Shown in pieces: positions 1 to 7,927 of a stretch of 64,000 bases of DNA. Below the pieces are notes generated by a model. That model ran no database searches. It was not told the origin of the DNA and saw only the letters and a program-made list of their open reading frames with translations. This DNA is from Streptomyces broussonetiae. GTDB taxonomy: Bacteria > Actinomycetota > Actinomycetes > Streptomycetales > Streptomycetaceae. Numbering within the stretch: position 1 is the first letter of the stretch; each line of letters starts with the position of its first letter. The stretch is taken from contig NZ_CP047020.1 in assembly GCF_009796285.1 (NCBI RefSeq), positions 620,001 to 684,000 of the forward strand, read 5' to 3'. The translations under genes were made by a program, and so were the position numbers.

Positions 1-837
1 GCCGCCCTCGGCGGGCAGTGTCAGCAGGCTCCGTGCTCGGTCGGGCGCGAGCGCGCCGCTGAGCCAGGACCAGGCCCCGGCCGGCCACACACGCGGTGCG
101 GGGCCGCCGGTGGTGAGGGCCGGCGCCGCCGCGCGCGAGCGCCGTACCGCGACCAGGCGCACCGGCTGGAGACGGCGTCCGACGGGCACCACCGCACCCA
201 GGCTCTCCGGCCGGGCGAGCACCACTTCGCCGCTCACCGTGCAGAAGGAGCGGCGCTGTTCCAGCCCGGCCAGTGTCCCCTCGCGCATCGCGGCCAGCGT
301 ACGGCCCCGCACCCCGGTCGGCGTGAGATACGGCCGTGCCGCACCCGTGGCGCGCTCCACGACGAGCAGTTGGTCCGAGGCGAGGGCCCATCCGCGGGCC
401 AGGAGCGCCAGGCCGAGGCTGGTCTTGCCGCTGTGCGGTTCGCCGTGGAAGGCCAGACAGCACCCTTCGCGCTCGAGCACGGTGGCCTGTACGGCGGCGA
501 CGCTCTCACGCATGGCCCGGAACGGCGGCAGCGGTGACGGCACCGACGACCAGCGGGTGAACCGCCGCTCCTCGATCAGCTCGCCACCCGGCTCGGCGCT
601 CAACCGGAACGACTTGGGCGCGTCGTCCTTGGCCAGCAGTGACCGAAGGAAGCCGCCCTCGCCGGCGGACAGTTCGACCCGGCACCGCGGTCGCGCGCCG
701 GGCTCCGCGCGATGCGGACCGAAGAAGAAGTCGAGGTCGGTGGCGTCCGCGGGGGCACATCGGACGCACACCACGGTGCCGAAGAAGTCGAGCAGCCGCT
801 CGGCGCCCCAGGGGTCCCGCGGCGGATCAGGCGGCAT
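1..837 (-). CDS. HprK-like P-loop protein, 3'-truncated by window edge (RiPP cluster)
   Basis: The reading frame is open from an ATG at 837 to the left edge, giving 279 visible residues and no stop. A Walker A motif GEPHSGKT lies at residues 132-139, followed by SDQLLVVE at about 154-161. That layout is the nucleotide-binding core of HPr kinase/phosphorylase-related proteins. In the neighbouring paralogue the equivalent motif is SDDLLVTD, so the second aspartate is Q here. The start overlaps the stop of the upstream gene by 11 nt, which implies translational coupling. HprK relatives act as kinases in some RiPP systems, for example lasso-peptide kinases. By analogy this one may phosphorylate or otherwise handle the precursor, but that is inference. 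The C-terminus is not visible. Confidence 0.8.
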   Translation of the reverse strand, partial: MPPDPPRDPWGAERLLDFFGTVVCVRCAPADATDLDFFFGPHRAEPGARPRCRVELSAGEGGFLRSLLAKDDAPKSFRLSAEPGGELIEERRFTRWSSVPSPLPPFRAMRESVAAVQATVLEREGCCLAFHGEPHSGKTSLGLALLARGWALASDQLLVVERATGAARPYLTPTGVRGRTLAAMREGTLAGLEQRRSFCTVSGEVVLARPESLGAVVPVGRRLQPVRLVAVRRSRAAAPALTTGGPAPRVWPAGAWSWLSGALAPDRARSLLTLPAEGG

Positions 838-1651
838 GGGCGTCTCCGTCTCCGGTGTGCTGTCGGCACACGGCCAGGAGTTCTTCCAGGTGCCGGTGGG
901 GATTCCAGGTGACGCGCGAGGTGGGGCCGTCGGTCTGTACGGTGAAACGGTCGCCGTGCGTCAGGTGCAGACGCCAGGCCAGGCGGAGCGGTCGGCCGTC
1001 CGGGGCGCACCGGCCGAGGCGCTCGGGCCGCACCATCCAGGTGTGGCCCCACCGGGTGGGCAGGCGCGGCGCGTCGGCCAGCTGGGCGGCATCCAGCCAC
1101 GGCAGCAGGGGCAGACTGCGCTCGCGCACGCCGACCGGTCGGCCGTAGTAGTACAGCCGCTGGTCCCGCCGGTCCGTCACCAGCAGGTCGTCGGAGACGA
1201 ACTGCCAATTCCGGCGCAGGAGATGCACGAGGACCACCGACTTGCCGGCTCCGCTGGCCCCGGTGACCGCGAGTGCTCGGGCGCTGCCGTCGGGTGCGGC
1301 GAGTGCGGCCCCGTGCCGGATGCGTACGAGGTCGCGCAGCGGGGGCAGGCCGAAGGGCGGCACGGGTGAGGGCAGCCGGGCACGCGTGCCCCACTCCTCG
1401 TACAGCCGCCACGGACCGGGGGGCGTGCGCCACCGGACACGTTTGGTGGTGGCCGTACCGAGCGCAGTGGTGAAGGCACGGCCGTCCTCGGTCTCCAGAT
1501 GCACTGTCAGCGCGGCGCGGGAGTCTTCCGGTACGAGGTGATCGCTGAGGTAGTAGCGCAGGTGGGCGGCGTCGGCGGGGTCCGGGCAGCGGAACTCCAC
1601 GGTGACGTCCAGGAATCGGGCGAGCACGGCCGTGCCGTCGTGATCAGGCAT
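827..1651 (-). CDS. HprK-like P-loop kinase/ATPase (RiPP cluster)
   Basis: 274 residues. The Walker A motif GASGAGKS is at residues 131-138. SDDLLVTD follows at about 153-160, matching the acidic Walker B-like strand of HprK-related kinases. The N-terminal ~115 residues have no family I recognise. The start overlaps the upstream radical SAM gene by 8 nt, and the end overlaps the next HprK-like gene by 11 nt, so the three are co-translated. The short length and absence of an HPr partner nearby argue against a role in carbon catabolite control. A peptide-tailoring or leader-handling kinase is the more likely role. The enzymatic activity is inferred from motif and context only. Confidence 0.8.
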   Translation of the reverse strand: MPDHDGTAVLARFLDVTVEFRCPDPADAAHLRYYLSDHLVPEDSRAALTVHLETEDGRAFTTALGTATTKRVRWRTPPGPWRLYEEWGTRARLPSPVPPFGLPPLRDLVRIRHGAALAAPDGSARALAVTGASGAGKSVVLVHLLRRNWQFVSDDLLVTDRRDQRLYYYGRPVGVRERSLPLLPWLDAAQLADAPRLPTRWGHTWMVRPERLGRCAPDGRPLRLAWRLHLTHGDRFTVQTDGPTSRVTWNPHRHLEELLAVCRQHTGDGDAHAA

Positions 1652-3197
1652 CGAGGCCGACCTCCATCCCCTGTTCCCGCTGCCACGCGGTGAGTTCCTC
1701 GCTGATTTCCCGCCGGTCCGCCTGGTAGTCCGGCTCCTCGAAGGGCATGCCCCGGACCCGGCTCGGAATCAGGGAGCAGGCATGCTCCTGCGGGCTGAGG
1801 AGGCTGTCGAACATCCGCCAGGGGAACTCGACGCTCAGCCCGAGGTCGGCGCGCTCGTCCCACAGTCCGCTGCCGGGACGCAGCTCGCACTCGGTGAGGT
1901 ACTTGGGCGCCGGCAGCCCCGCCCTGCGGTGGGCGCGGATCTCGCCGAGCAGCCGTCGGCGGTGGTCGGGCGTCTCCTTCGGGTGTCCGATCATCACGCC
2001 CCACACGCTGTGCATCCCGAACTCCCGGGCCGCATGGAGCATGCGGACGCCCTCCTCGACGGTCTGCCGTTTGTTCATCAGGTCGAGGTGGTCATCGAGC
2101 AGGGTCTCGATGCCGAGCTGGACGGTCACCCGGCCCAGCGCGGCCAGGCGGCGCAGCCGCTCCCTGCCGAAGTCAGGCCTGATCTCGCAGAACACGCGGT
2201 AGTCGTGCCGCTCTCCGGTGTCGGCCACCGCCTGGACCAGTCGCGGGGGCAGGGCGGTGTCGAGGAACTGGAACCGGCGCTGCCCGTAGGTCCGTGCCAG
2301 ATGTGCCATCTCCGCCAGGACGCGCCCGGGGTCGTGCATCTTGAACCGGGCGTCGTAGGAGTCGTTGAAGTTGCAGAAGTCGCAGCGGTCCCAGTAGCAG
2401 CCACGCGATACCTCCATGCTCACCACCAGCCGGTCGCGCAGCCACGGCCGCCGCAGGCCCGCCTCCACGAGGGCGGACTGCTCCGCGTAGGCGTCCTTGA
2501 AGGTGTGTGCCCGTCCGGTGACGAGCCGGCGCCGGCCGTCCAGGGCGTGGTGTACGGCGTCGCCGAGTACGTCCTCGGCCTCGCCGTACACCACGAGGTC
2601 CACCTCCTCGTGCAGCGTGAGGATGTCGCGGGCGATGTGGAGGGAGCCGAAGTAGCCGCCGAGGATCACACGCGGCCGGGGCACACCCCTCTCCCGTGCC
2701 AGGCGCGCGACGCGGCGGGCCAGCAACAGGCTGGACAGCAGCTGGAAATGCGTGCTCGTCAGGCAGAGCACCTCGGTTGCGACGACACGCTCGGCAAGCC
2801 GGTCGAGGTAGCCGTCGAACAGCTCCCGCAGCCGCGCCTCGTCCTCGGCCGGGGCGAGGAACTCCTTGTGGGCCAGGTCCTCGCGTTCCGCCCGGAGCGC
2901 GGCGGTCGGCACCGACCACAGCGGCAGCAGCGCGACGTCGGCGGCGAAGTGCCGGTTGGTGAACAGCTTGTACGCGTTCTCCGTCAGGCCCCGGCTCCGG
3001 GCGTGGGCGTAGAACTCCATGTGGGCCGGCAGGAACCGGGCCCGGCAGCCCAGTTCGCGCAGCCGCCGGGTGATGAGGACGCCCGGATAACAGGTCGCGA
3101 AAGGCGTGAAGAAGGGCAGCGAGATCACGGCCACGTTCGCCGCGGGTGCCGTGCGGGCCACCGGCAGCAGCGGCAGGCGGGCGGGGCTCTGCGTCAT
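1644..3197 (-). CDS. B12-type radical SAM enzyme, RiPP-maturation family
   Basis: 517 residues from an ATG preceded by GGAAGGAC. The N-terminal half (about 20-250) resembles the cobalamin-binding-like domain of ribosomal-peptide maturation radical SAM proteins: an opening beta strand VAVISLPF, and later GGYFGS and VYGEAED. The radical SAM cluster motif is C267-YWDR-C272-DF-C275, so the spacing is CX4CX2C rather than the canonical CX3CX2C. Downstream signatures FLDTALPP, LGIETL and VMIGHPKET fit the SAM-radical barrel. Members of this family methylate unactivated carbons or epimerise residues in precursor peptides. Here it lies directly after the candidate precursor gene. The actual reaction cannot be read from sequence. 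Confidence 0.88.
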   Translation of the reverse strand: MTQSPARLPLLPVARTAPAANVAVISLPFFTPFATCYPGVLITRRLRELGCRARFLPAHMEFYAHARSRGLTENAYKLFTNRHFAADVALLPLWSVPTAALRAEREDLAHKEFLAPAEDEARLRELFDGYLDRLAERVVATEVLCLTSTHFQLLSSLLLARRVARLARERGVPRPRVILGGYFGSLHIARDILTLHEEVDLVVYGEAEDVLGDAVHHALDGRRRLVTGRAHTFKDAYAEQSALVEAGLRRPWLRDRLVVSMEVSRGCYWDRCDFCNFNDSYDARFKMHDPGRVLAEMAHLARTYGQRRFQFLDTALPPRLVQAVADTGERHDYRVFCEIRPDFGRERLRRLAALGRVTVQLGIETLLDDHLDLMNKRQTVEEGVRMLHAAREFGMHSVWGVMIGHPKETPDHRRRLLGEIRAHRRAGLPAPKYLTECELRPGSGLWDERADLGLSVEFPWRMFDSLLSPQEHACSLIPSRVRGMPFEEPDYQADRREISEELTAWQREQGMEVGLDA

Positions 3198-3253
3198 CGG
3201 TGTCCTTCCGTGCGCGCCCTCGGGGCGTGGTGTGCGCGATGATGGGTGCGGGT

Positions 3254-3284
3254 CCGGTGCACCGGCTTGGCCCCGGTGCACCGG
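3254..3284 (-). promoter_or_regulatory. intercistronic hairpin after precursor gene
   Basis: Two perfect copies of the self-complementary 12-mer CCGGTGCACCGG (3254-3265 and 3273-3284) are separated by 7 nt. Because each copy is palindromic they can pair as a 12-bp stem with a 7-nt loop in the transcript. The hairpin starts 20 nt after the precursor stop codon and there is no T-run. It would suit a partial terminator or a 3'-end stabiliser that keeps precursor mRNA above enzyme mRNA, as often seen after RiPP precursor genes. A dimeric-protein operator is an alternative. Confidence 0.6.
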
Positions 3285-3304
3285 CCCCGGCCCGTGCGGG
3301 CGGG

Positions 3305-3436
3305 TCAGTCCACGACGAACTGCTTGTGCAGGCCGGATGCCATGATGGCCTCCTCGATGGTGGGCTCGAAGAATCCGTCGTCCTCGAACTCCACCTCCGC
3401 CTCCGCCTCCGCGGTGTTGAGCTGCTCCTCTGCCAT
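3305..3436 (-). CDS. candidate RiPP precursor peptide (43 aa)
   Basis: A 43-residue ORF with the best Shine-Dalgarno of the cluster (AGGAGGTGA, about 5 nt from the ATG). The first ~31 residues are strongly acidic with the run EAEAEVEFEDDGFF, a typical amphipathic leader. The C-terminus is neutral to basic: IMASGLHKQFVVD. There is no cysteine and only one serine and two threonines, which argues against lanthipeptide, sactipeptide or thiopeptide chemistry. The stop of the upstream radical SAM gene overlaps the Shine-Dalgarno, so the two genes are coupled. Flanking radical SAM, PqqD-like, oxygenase and HprK-like genes support a precursor role. Core boundaries and modified residues are unknown; candidates for C-methylation, epimerisation or hydroxylation are F, V, K and H. 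Confidence 0.75.
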   Translation of the reverse strand: MAEEQLNTAEAEAEVEFEDDGFFEPTIEEAIMASGLHKQFVVD

Positions 3437-3441
3437 GCGGT

Positions 3442-5778
3442 TCACCTCCTCTCGGCCAGTGGGTTGCGTGACCTGTCCGGCGTTTCGACGGACAGGAGCC
3501 GGTTGACCAGCAGCCGCCACACGAAGGTGCGCAGCCGCGGTTCGGATCCGGGCGCGCAGCGCGCGGCCAGGTCGGTCCAGGTGACACCCTCGTCGGCGGC
3601 GACGAGGCGGGCCGCTGCGGCGCCCGAGGCGGACAGCCGCAGCCGTTGACCGGTGATCCGCGAGGTCAGGAAGACCTCGGTGCCCTCGGTGATCAGCTGG
3701 GTGCCGGGGCCGAGGCGCAGGAGCAGATCGCCGGTCAGGTGGGCGGCGGAGGTCAGCAGTCCCAGGCCCGGTTCGGCGGGTTCCAGGCACCGGTGGTGCA
3801 GCGCGGCCCGCATCAGCGAACGCTCGGCGGAGTCGCGGCACAGCTCGGCGGCGGTCGCGGGCAGACCGTCCAGCAGTCTGCTGGGGAGACTGAACAGGGC
3901 GCCGTCCCGGGGCTCGTACAGCAGGGTCCGCTCCCCTTCGCGGAGCCGGACGACCCAGTCCCCGGCCGGGCGCAGAACCGTGCGCTCCCAGTGCGGTCCG
4001 GGGCAGGGAACCGCAGGCGGACCGTCGTCGCCGCGCTCGCCCGGGCGCCGGGCGGCCGCCCGCAGGAAGACGACCTCCTCGGCGGGCCGGTCCTGGTCGC
4101 CGAGGGTCCCTCCGAGGATGCGTTCGGCTCGGGCGGCGACGTCCCGGTCCTCCGCGCTCACCGGTTCGGTGAGCTTGCCCACGTAGTCGTAGCGCAGTGC
4201 CATCTGCAGGTCGTCGCCCGGGTCCTGGTGGAGCACCCGTACCTGGTAGTCGCCTGGCGCGGCGGCGACCGGGGAGAGGGCGTCCAGGACGAACGGGCCG
4301 ATCCCGAAGGTGCTGTCCGGCACCGCGTACCGCTCGCGGGAGCGGGCCAGCGTGGCCGCCGCGAACTCCACCGTACGTGCCGTCTGCCAGCGCGCCTCGC
4401 CCGGGAACCCGGCGATCCCGAACAGGTGCACGCTGATGCCTGAGGCCAGCAGCGCGTCGAGGTTGGGCGCGATCCACGGCAGCTTGATGTCCTTGCGCAT
4501 GCGGTCCAGGACGTCCTGGTTGTACGACTCCAGTCCCAGGTCGAGACGGCGGCAGCCGGCCTTGTACAGCGCGTCCGTCAGTCGGCGGTCGATCGTCGGC
4601 GAGAAACGGGTCTCGCCGTACCAGCGGTAGTCACGGTCTGCGAGCCCGTGCGCGAGCGCCCGCATGCTGCGGACGGTCAGGATCTCGTCCACGAACTGGA
4701 AGAAGCGGGTGCCGTGGCGCCGGTGCAGCTCGTCCATCTCGACGACGACGGCCTGCGGTGCGCGGATACGGAACTTGTCGGAGGCGAAGGGGATCGCGCA
4801 GAAGGCGCACTTCCAGGCACAGCTGCGGGAGGCGATCACCGGGAGTACCGGGCCCGGGGCCAGATAGCCGTCGGCCAGCGGGTGGTCGGTGAAGTCGGGT
4901 ACGGGCAGCTCGGCCAGCGAGGCGGTCGCGGACGGGCTCCGGTGCAGCTCGTCGCCGTCCGGTACGACGATGCCGGGGACGCCGTGCAGCGGACGGCCGG
5001 ACAGCAGCCGGTCGACGAGGTCGACGATGGACTCCTCGCCCTCGTAGCACACCAGGGAGTCGACCAGTGTGAAGAACGGGTGGCCCGGCCACAGCCGGTC
5101 GGCGATCCGGGTGACGAAGTTCCCCCCGACGGTGATGTGCACCTCGGGCCGCTCGCGTCTGATGAGACGCGCGGCGGTCAGCGCGGCGATCAGCTGGGAG
5201 TCGGCGGACACGGAGAGGCCGACGACCTCCAGGTCCGGCAGCGCGCGCAGCCGGGGTACCAGGACGCGCTCGAAGACGTGCACGTACGGGTTGTGCACTG
5301 CGTCGGCCACGGCGCGTACGACCTGGCGGCTGGAGACGGGACGGTGACGCAGGTCGAACCGGTCGAAGCTCAGCTCCGCGCCCGGGGTCAGGGCCGCGAT
5401 GCCGTCGAGGACGGCCTGGCAGACGGCCGTCGCGGCGCGGTGGCCGTCGACGTCGGTGATGCTCTGCGGTGAGCGCAGGAAGGCCACCGCGCGGTCCACC
5501 GACGAGCGGGCCGCCTCGAACTGGTCGCGGGCCCGGGTGCCGAGTGCCTGGTCGCGCTCGGCGGCATACGCCCCGGCACCGTCCGGACTGAGCAGATGTC
5601 GCATCGTCTCGGCCGACAGGTCCAGCGCGGAGGCGGCCACGTGGTGCCGGCGCAGCACCGCCAGGAGCAGGGGCACGGCGAGGTGTGGGGCGTACGGGTT
5701 CCACAGCGGCGGGTTGATCAGCAGCACCCGGGACGGGACGGGCCGGTCGTGCGGGAGCGTGGGGTTGTGCGCGGACAT
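3442..5778 (-). CDS. B12-binding radical SAM enzyme with tandem C-terminal PqqD-like domains
   Basis: 778 residues, start ATG with upstream GAGGTGAG. The N-terminal region carries a cobalamin-binding-like domain (VLLINPPLWNPY at about 18-29, VVGLSVSADSQ about 185-195, VTVGGN-type strand about 215-220). The radical SAM motif is canonical: C320-AWK-C324-AF-C327, followed by FQFVDE and LDLGLES. After about residue 600 there are two PqqD-like segments (about 605-665 and 684-762), each with the beta-strand/helix pattern of RiPP recognition elements. These probably bind the acidic leader and deliver the peptide to the enzyme. The gene ends within the Shine-Dalgarno of the precursor gene. A methyltransferase or C-C/C-X bond-forming role is inferred. 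Confidence 0.87.
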   Translation of the reverse strand: MSAHNPTLPHDRPVPSRVLLINPPLWNPYAPHLAVPLLLAVLRRHHVAASALDLSAETMRHLLSPDGAGAYAAERDQALGTRARDQFEAARSSVDRAVAFLRSPQSITDVDGHRAATAVCQAVLDGIAALTPGAELSFDRFDLRHRPVSSRQVVRAVADAVHNPYVHVFERVLVPRLRALPDLEVVGLSVSADSQLIAALTAARLIRRERPEVHITVGGNFVTRIADRLWPGHPFFTLVDSLVCYEGEESIVDLVDRLLSGRPLHGVPGIVVPDGDELHRSPSATASLAELPVPDFTDHPLADGYLAPGPVLPVIASRSCAWKCAFCAIPFASDKFRIRAPQAVVVEMDELHRRHGTRFFQFVDEILTVRSMRALAHGLADRDYRWYGETRFSPTIDRRLTDALYKAGCRRLDLGLESYNQDVLDRMRKDIKLPWIAPNLDALLASGISVHLFGIAGFPGEARWQTARTVEFAAATLARSRERYAVPDSTFGIGPFVLDALSPVAAAPGDYQVRVLHQDPGDDLQMALRYDYVGKLTEPVSAEDRDVAARAERILGGTLGDQDRPAEEVVFLRAAARRPGERGDDGPPAVPCPGPHWERTVLRPAGDWVVRLREGERTLLYEPRDGALFSLPSRLLDGLPATAAELCRDSAERSLMRAALHHRCLEPAEPGLGLLTSAAHLTGDLLLRLGPGTQLITEGTEVFLTSRITGQRLRLSASGAAAARLVAADEGVTWTDLAARCAPGSEPRLRTFVWRLLVNRLLSVETPDRSRNPLAERR

Positions 5779-5835
5779 GGGCTCACCTCGCCCTCTTGTG
5801 GGGGAATCGGTCGGGGTGTGGTGCGGCGCGGGATT

Positions 5836-6729
5836 TCAGGAACGGTCGGTGTAGGTGCCTTCGCCGTTCCAACGGGTGATACGGCCCGGTACGAAGGATT
5901 CCCGTACCGTGCTCTCCCCCGGTGTCCAGGGTTGTCCCAGGAGGCGGCGCGTCAATTCCTCGAGAGGGCTTTTCTCCTCCGGGTCGTCCGTGAGATTCAT
6001 GGGCTCGGCGAGGGCGACGACCGGGTTGGAGATGAATCTGGGCCGGCCTCGGGGATTGGGTGCCGACTGGTGTGCGGTCAGCGGATGCAGGATCCAGGCG
6101 TCGCCCGCATTTCCGGTGAGGGAAAGGTGGTCCGCCGGACTGCCGATGTAATCCCGGGCGGGAATGTGCGCACTGGTCAGTCCGGCCGGATGGCGGGCCA
6201 GATGGCGAAGGATGTCCGCCGTGGCCGAGGGCGCGGCACGGGTGGCTCCCTCGCCTTCGCCTGCGTCGGACCACAGGACGAACAACAGCAGTGCCTGTTC
6301 GGGGCTGTCGGGATGGTGTACGAAGAAGTCACCGTCCACATGCCAGCTCTCGGACAGTCGCGTGGTGCGGAAATTGCAGATCAGGGCGTTGCTTAGGCGG
6401 GCTGGCCGACTGATCCGACCGGCGCCGCCGAGCAGAGTGCACACGGTCGACCAGAGCACCGGGGCCACGTCCGCGAGGTCCGCGACGCGGCTCGGAGGCA
6501 GCGAGGTGAGGCCCGTCGGCACGGTGAGCCGTCCGTCCGTGGTCAGCCCCTCGCGCCGGAGCGTGGTGTCGAACAGCGTCCGGAGGCGCGATCCAGGCGT
6601 GAGGTCCACGGCATTTCTTACCCGGACGTATCCGTCCCGAAGGAAAGTGGACGCGATTTTCTCGGATGAACTCGCGGAGGTGCATGCGCTCTCGGAAAGA
6701 CGAGAAAGCGACCCAGAAACATTCGTCAA
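5836..6729 (-). CDS. PhyH-type 2-oxoglutarate/Fe(II) oxygenase (RiPP cluster)
   Basis: 297 residues. The facial triad is visible as H130-V-D132 in WHVDGDFF and H220 in PLTAHQSAPN, with R229/R231 as the 2-oxoglutarate-binding arginine candidates. This is the phytanoyl-CoA dioxygenase fold. The frame has no ATG; the first possible start after an upstream stop is TTG at 6729, which is tentative. The gene is 57 nt upstream of the radical SAM-PqqD gene on the same strand, so it is likely the first gene of the operon. It would hydroxylate a side chain of the precursor or a radical SAM product, but a free amino-acid substrate is equally possible. Confidence 0.82.
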   Translation of the reverse strand: MTNVSGSLSRLSESACTSASSSEKIASTFLRDGYVRVRNAVDLTPGSRLRTLFDTTLRREGLTTDGRLTVPTGLTSLPPSRVADLADVAPVLWSTVCTLLGGAGRISRPARLSNALICNFRTTRLSESWHVDGDFFVHHPDSPEQALLLFVLWSDAGEGEGATRAAPSATADILRHLARHPAGLTSAHIPARDYIGSPADHLSLTGNAGDAWILHPLTAHQSAPNPRGRPRFISNPVVALAEPMNLTDDPEEKSPLEELTRRLLGQPWTPGESTVRESFVPGRITRWNGEGTYTDRS

Positions 6730-6846
6730 CGGAGCCCCCGTTACTCATTTGACCGAACGTCGCGAGGCTAGCAGCGCTCCGTTCGCAGCGTCCATGATCA
6801 CGGCGTGCGCCATCCTCGAACCGCAACCACACAAACTGGACTTCCT

Positions 6847-6859
6847 GTGTTTCAAACAC
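6847..6859. promoter_or_regulatory. 13-bp palindrome upstream of the RiPP operon
   Basis: GTGTTTCAAACAC is a perfect palindrome about 118 bp before the oxygenase start, in a region that is lower in GC than its surroundings. The 6730-7059 stretch has no gene. It is the natural place for the operon promoter, and this palindrome is the only strong regulator-site candidate I see there. Confidence 0.35.
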
Positions 6860-7059
6860 TGAATTGCCGATCTCTCGGCGGGCTGATCGACGAGCCATCG
6901 GGGCAGCCTTTTGGCAGGTAGTCAGCAGGTCTACCGCCGGCGCCCACCGGAGCAGCCGAACAGTCCGTCACGGAAAGCGAATTGGACGCCCGAGCGCCTC
7001 GAAGGCAGGGGATATCACCCGTTCGAGTGAACTGCGTTCAGGAGTCGGCATCCGGTCAC

Positions 7060-7517
7060 CAGAGAGTCGTTGAGGAGCGGCGCCTCAGCCCGCGGCCGGG
7101 ACGTGGAGTCCGTCAGCAGGTGCTGGGCGTTTCCGGAGGTGCTGGTCCGGCCAATATACGGGCGCCGACGGCGTCCAGCCGCAGGTGGCGGCCGGGGCCG
7201 GACGGACGGCACCGGCCATGGGCGTGGCGGAAGCCGGGACGGCGGCCAACCCGGTCGTAGGAGCCGGTGGTCGTGTTGCTGTGCCGGCAGACGCGGCCGT
7301 CCGAGGCCTGGAGGTCCAGGTCTCCGTTGTCCTGCATGGTCAGGGTGCCGGAGGTGGTCCCGCTCGAGATGCTCTGGCCCGGGTACAGGGCCTCCCCCAT
7401 GTTGAGGGGGCCGCTGCCCGCCGCCGCGTGAGCGGATGTCGTCAGCGTCAGCGAGCCGAGCACAGCCGCCCCGACGACCAGCGTGCGGATCAGCTTCTTC
7501 CTCGGCTTCGAAGTCAT
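7060..7517 (-). pseudogene. secreted bulb-lectin-like protein, frameshifted
   Basis: The ATG at 7517 has a good ribosome site (AAGGGGGAGC). It opens a protein with a clear Sec signal (MTSKPRKKLIRTLVVGAAVL, cleavage after SAHA) and then the start of a B-type (mannose-binding-like) lectin: LYPGQSISSG, GTLTMQDNGDLDL and RVCRHSNTTTGS. After about residue 95 the frame turns into low-complexity Arg/Pro sequence and stops at 7113. The expected continuation RTSTSGNA appears in another frame at 7126-7149, so at least one frameshift separates the two halves. A short secreted protein of 134 residues could still be made from the first frame. Confidence 0.6.
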
Positions 7518-7681
7518 CGAAGCTCCCCCTTCGAACTCGGACAGGATGCGGCTGGCAGGCCCCCTCCTCACATCACTGTGGTGGACCGTCTGCGCCCGCG
7601 TAACCTGAGAACTCTCAGGGTCGGCAACCAACGCTCGCGGGCCGCGAGCCCGGCGCCGGCTCGGGTGGAACAGCTCGTCGC

Positions 7682-7927
7682 GATCGGGCCGCGGCCGTCC
7701 GCGGCGGGCGGGCCGACGTCGCCCTGCTGTGTGCGACCGAGGACCCCATCGGTCTTGAAAGAAGCGACATCGGAGAGGAGTACCCGGTCGCACTGCTGCC
7801 CGCGCACCACCCCCTCGCCGGGCGCCGGGACATCTCCCTGGCTCGTCTGCGCAGCGATCCCGCCCACGCCCCCGAGCGCCCCCAACCAGCGGGTACACCA
7901 CGGACGACGTCGAGAGTCACGTCGTAG
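7682..7927 (+). pseudogene. LysR-type regulator effector-domain fragment
   Basis: In one forward frame the sequence reads GRADVALLCATEDPIGLE, then EEYPVALLPAHHPLAGRRD and ISLARLRSDP before a TAG at 7925. This is the effector-binding domain of LysR regulators. No helix-turn-helix half and no start are present, so it is a remnant. Confidence 0.5.

Noticed and set aside
3305..3436. Precursor as a lasso or lanthipeptide
   Set aside because: No asparagine-synthetase-like cyclase, no lanthionine synthetase, no cysteine and no suitable Gly/Asp ring layout are visible.
1644..3587. 647-residue start for the second radical SAM enzyme
   Set aside because: The extra N-terminal 130 residues are low-complexity and overlap the precursor gene and hairpin; the ATG at 3197 has a ribosome site and starts the family domain.
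3305..4477. Long reverse frame containing the precursor
   Set aside because: The upper part is antisense/alternate-frame translation of the radical SAM-PqqD gene (Arg/Gly/Pro-rich). Only the last 43 codons after the strong ribosome site look real.
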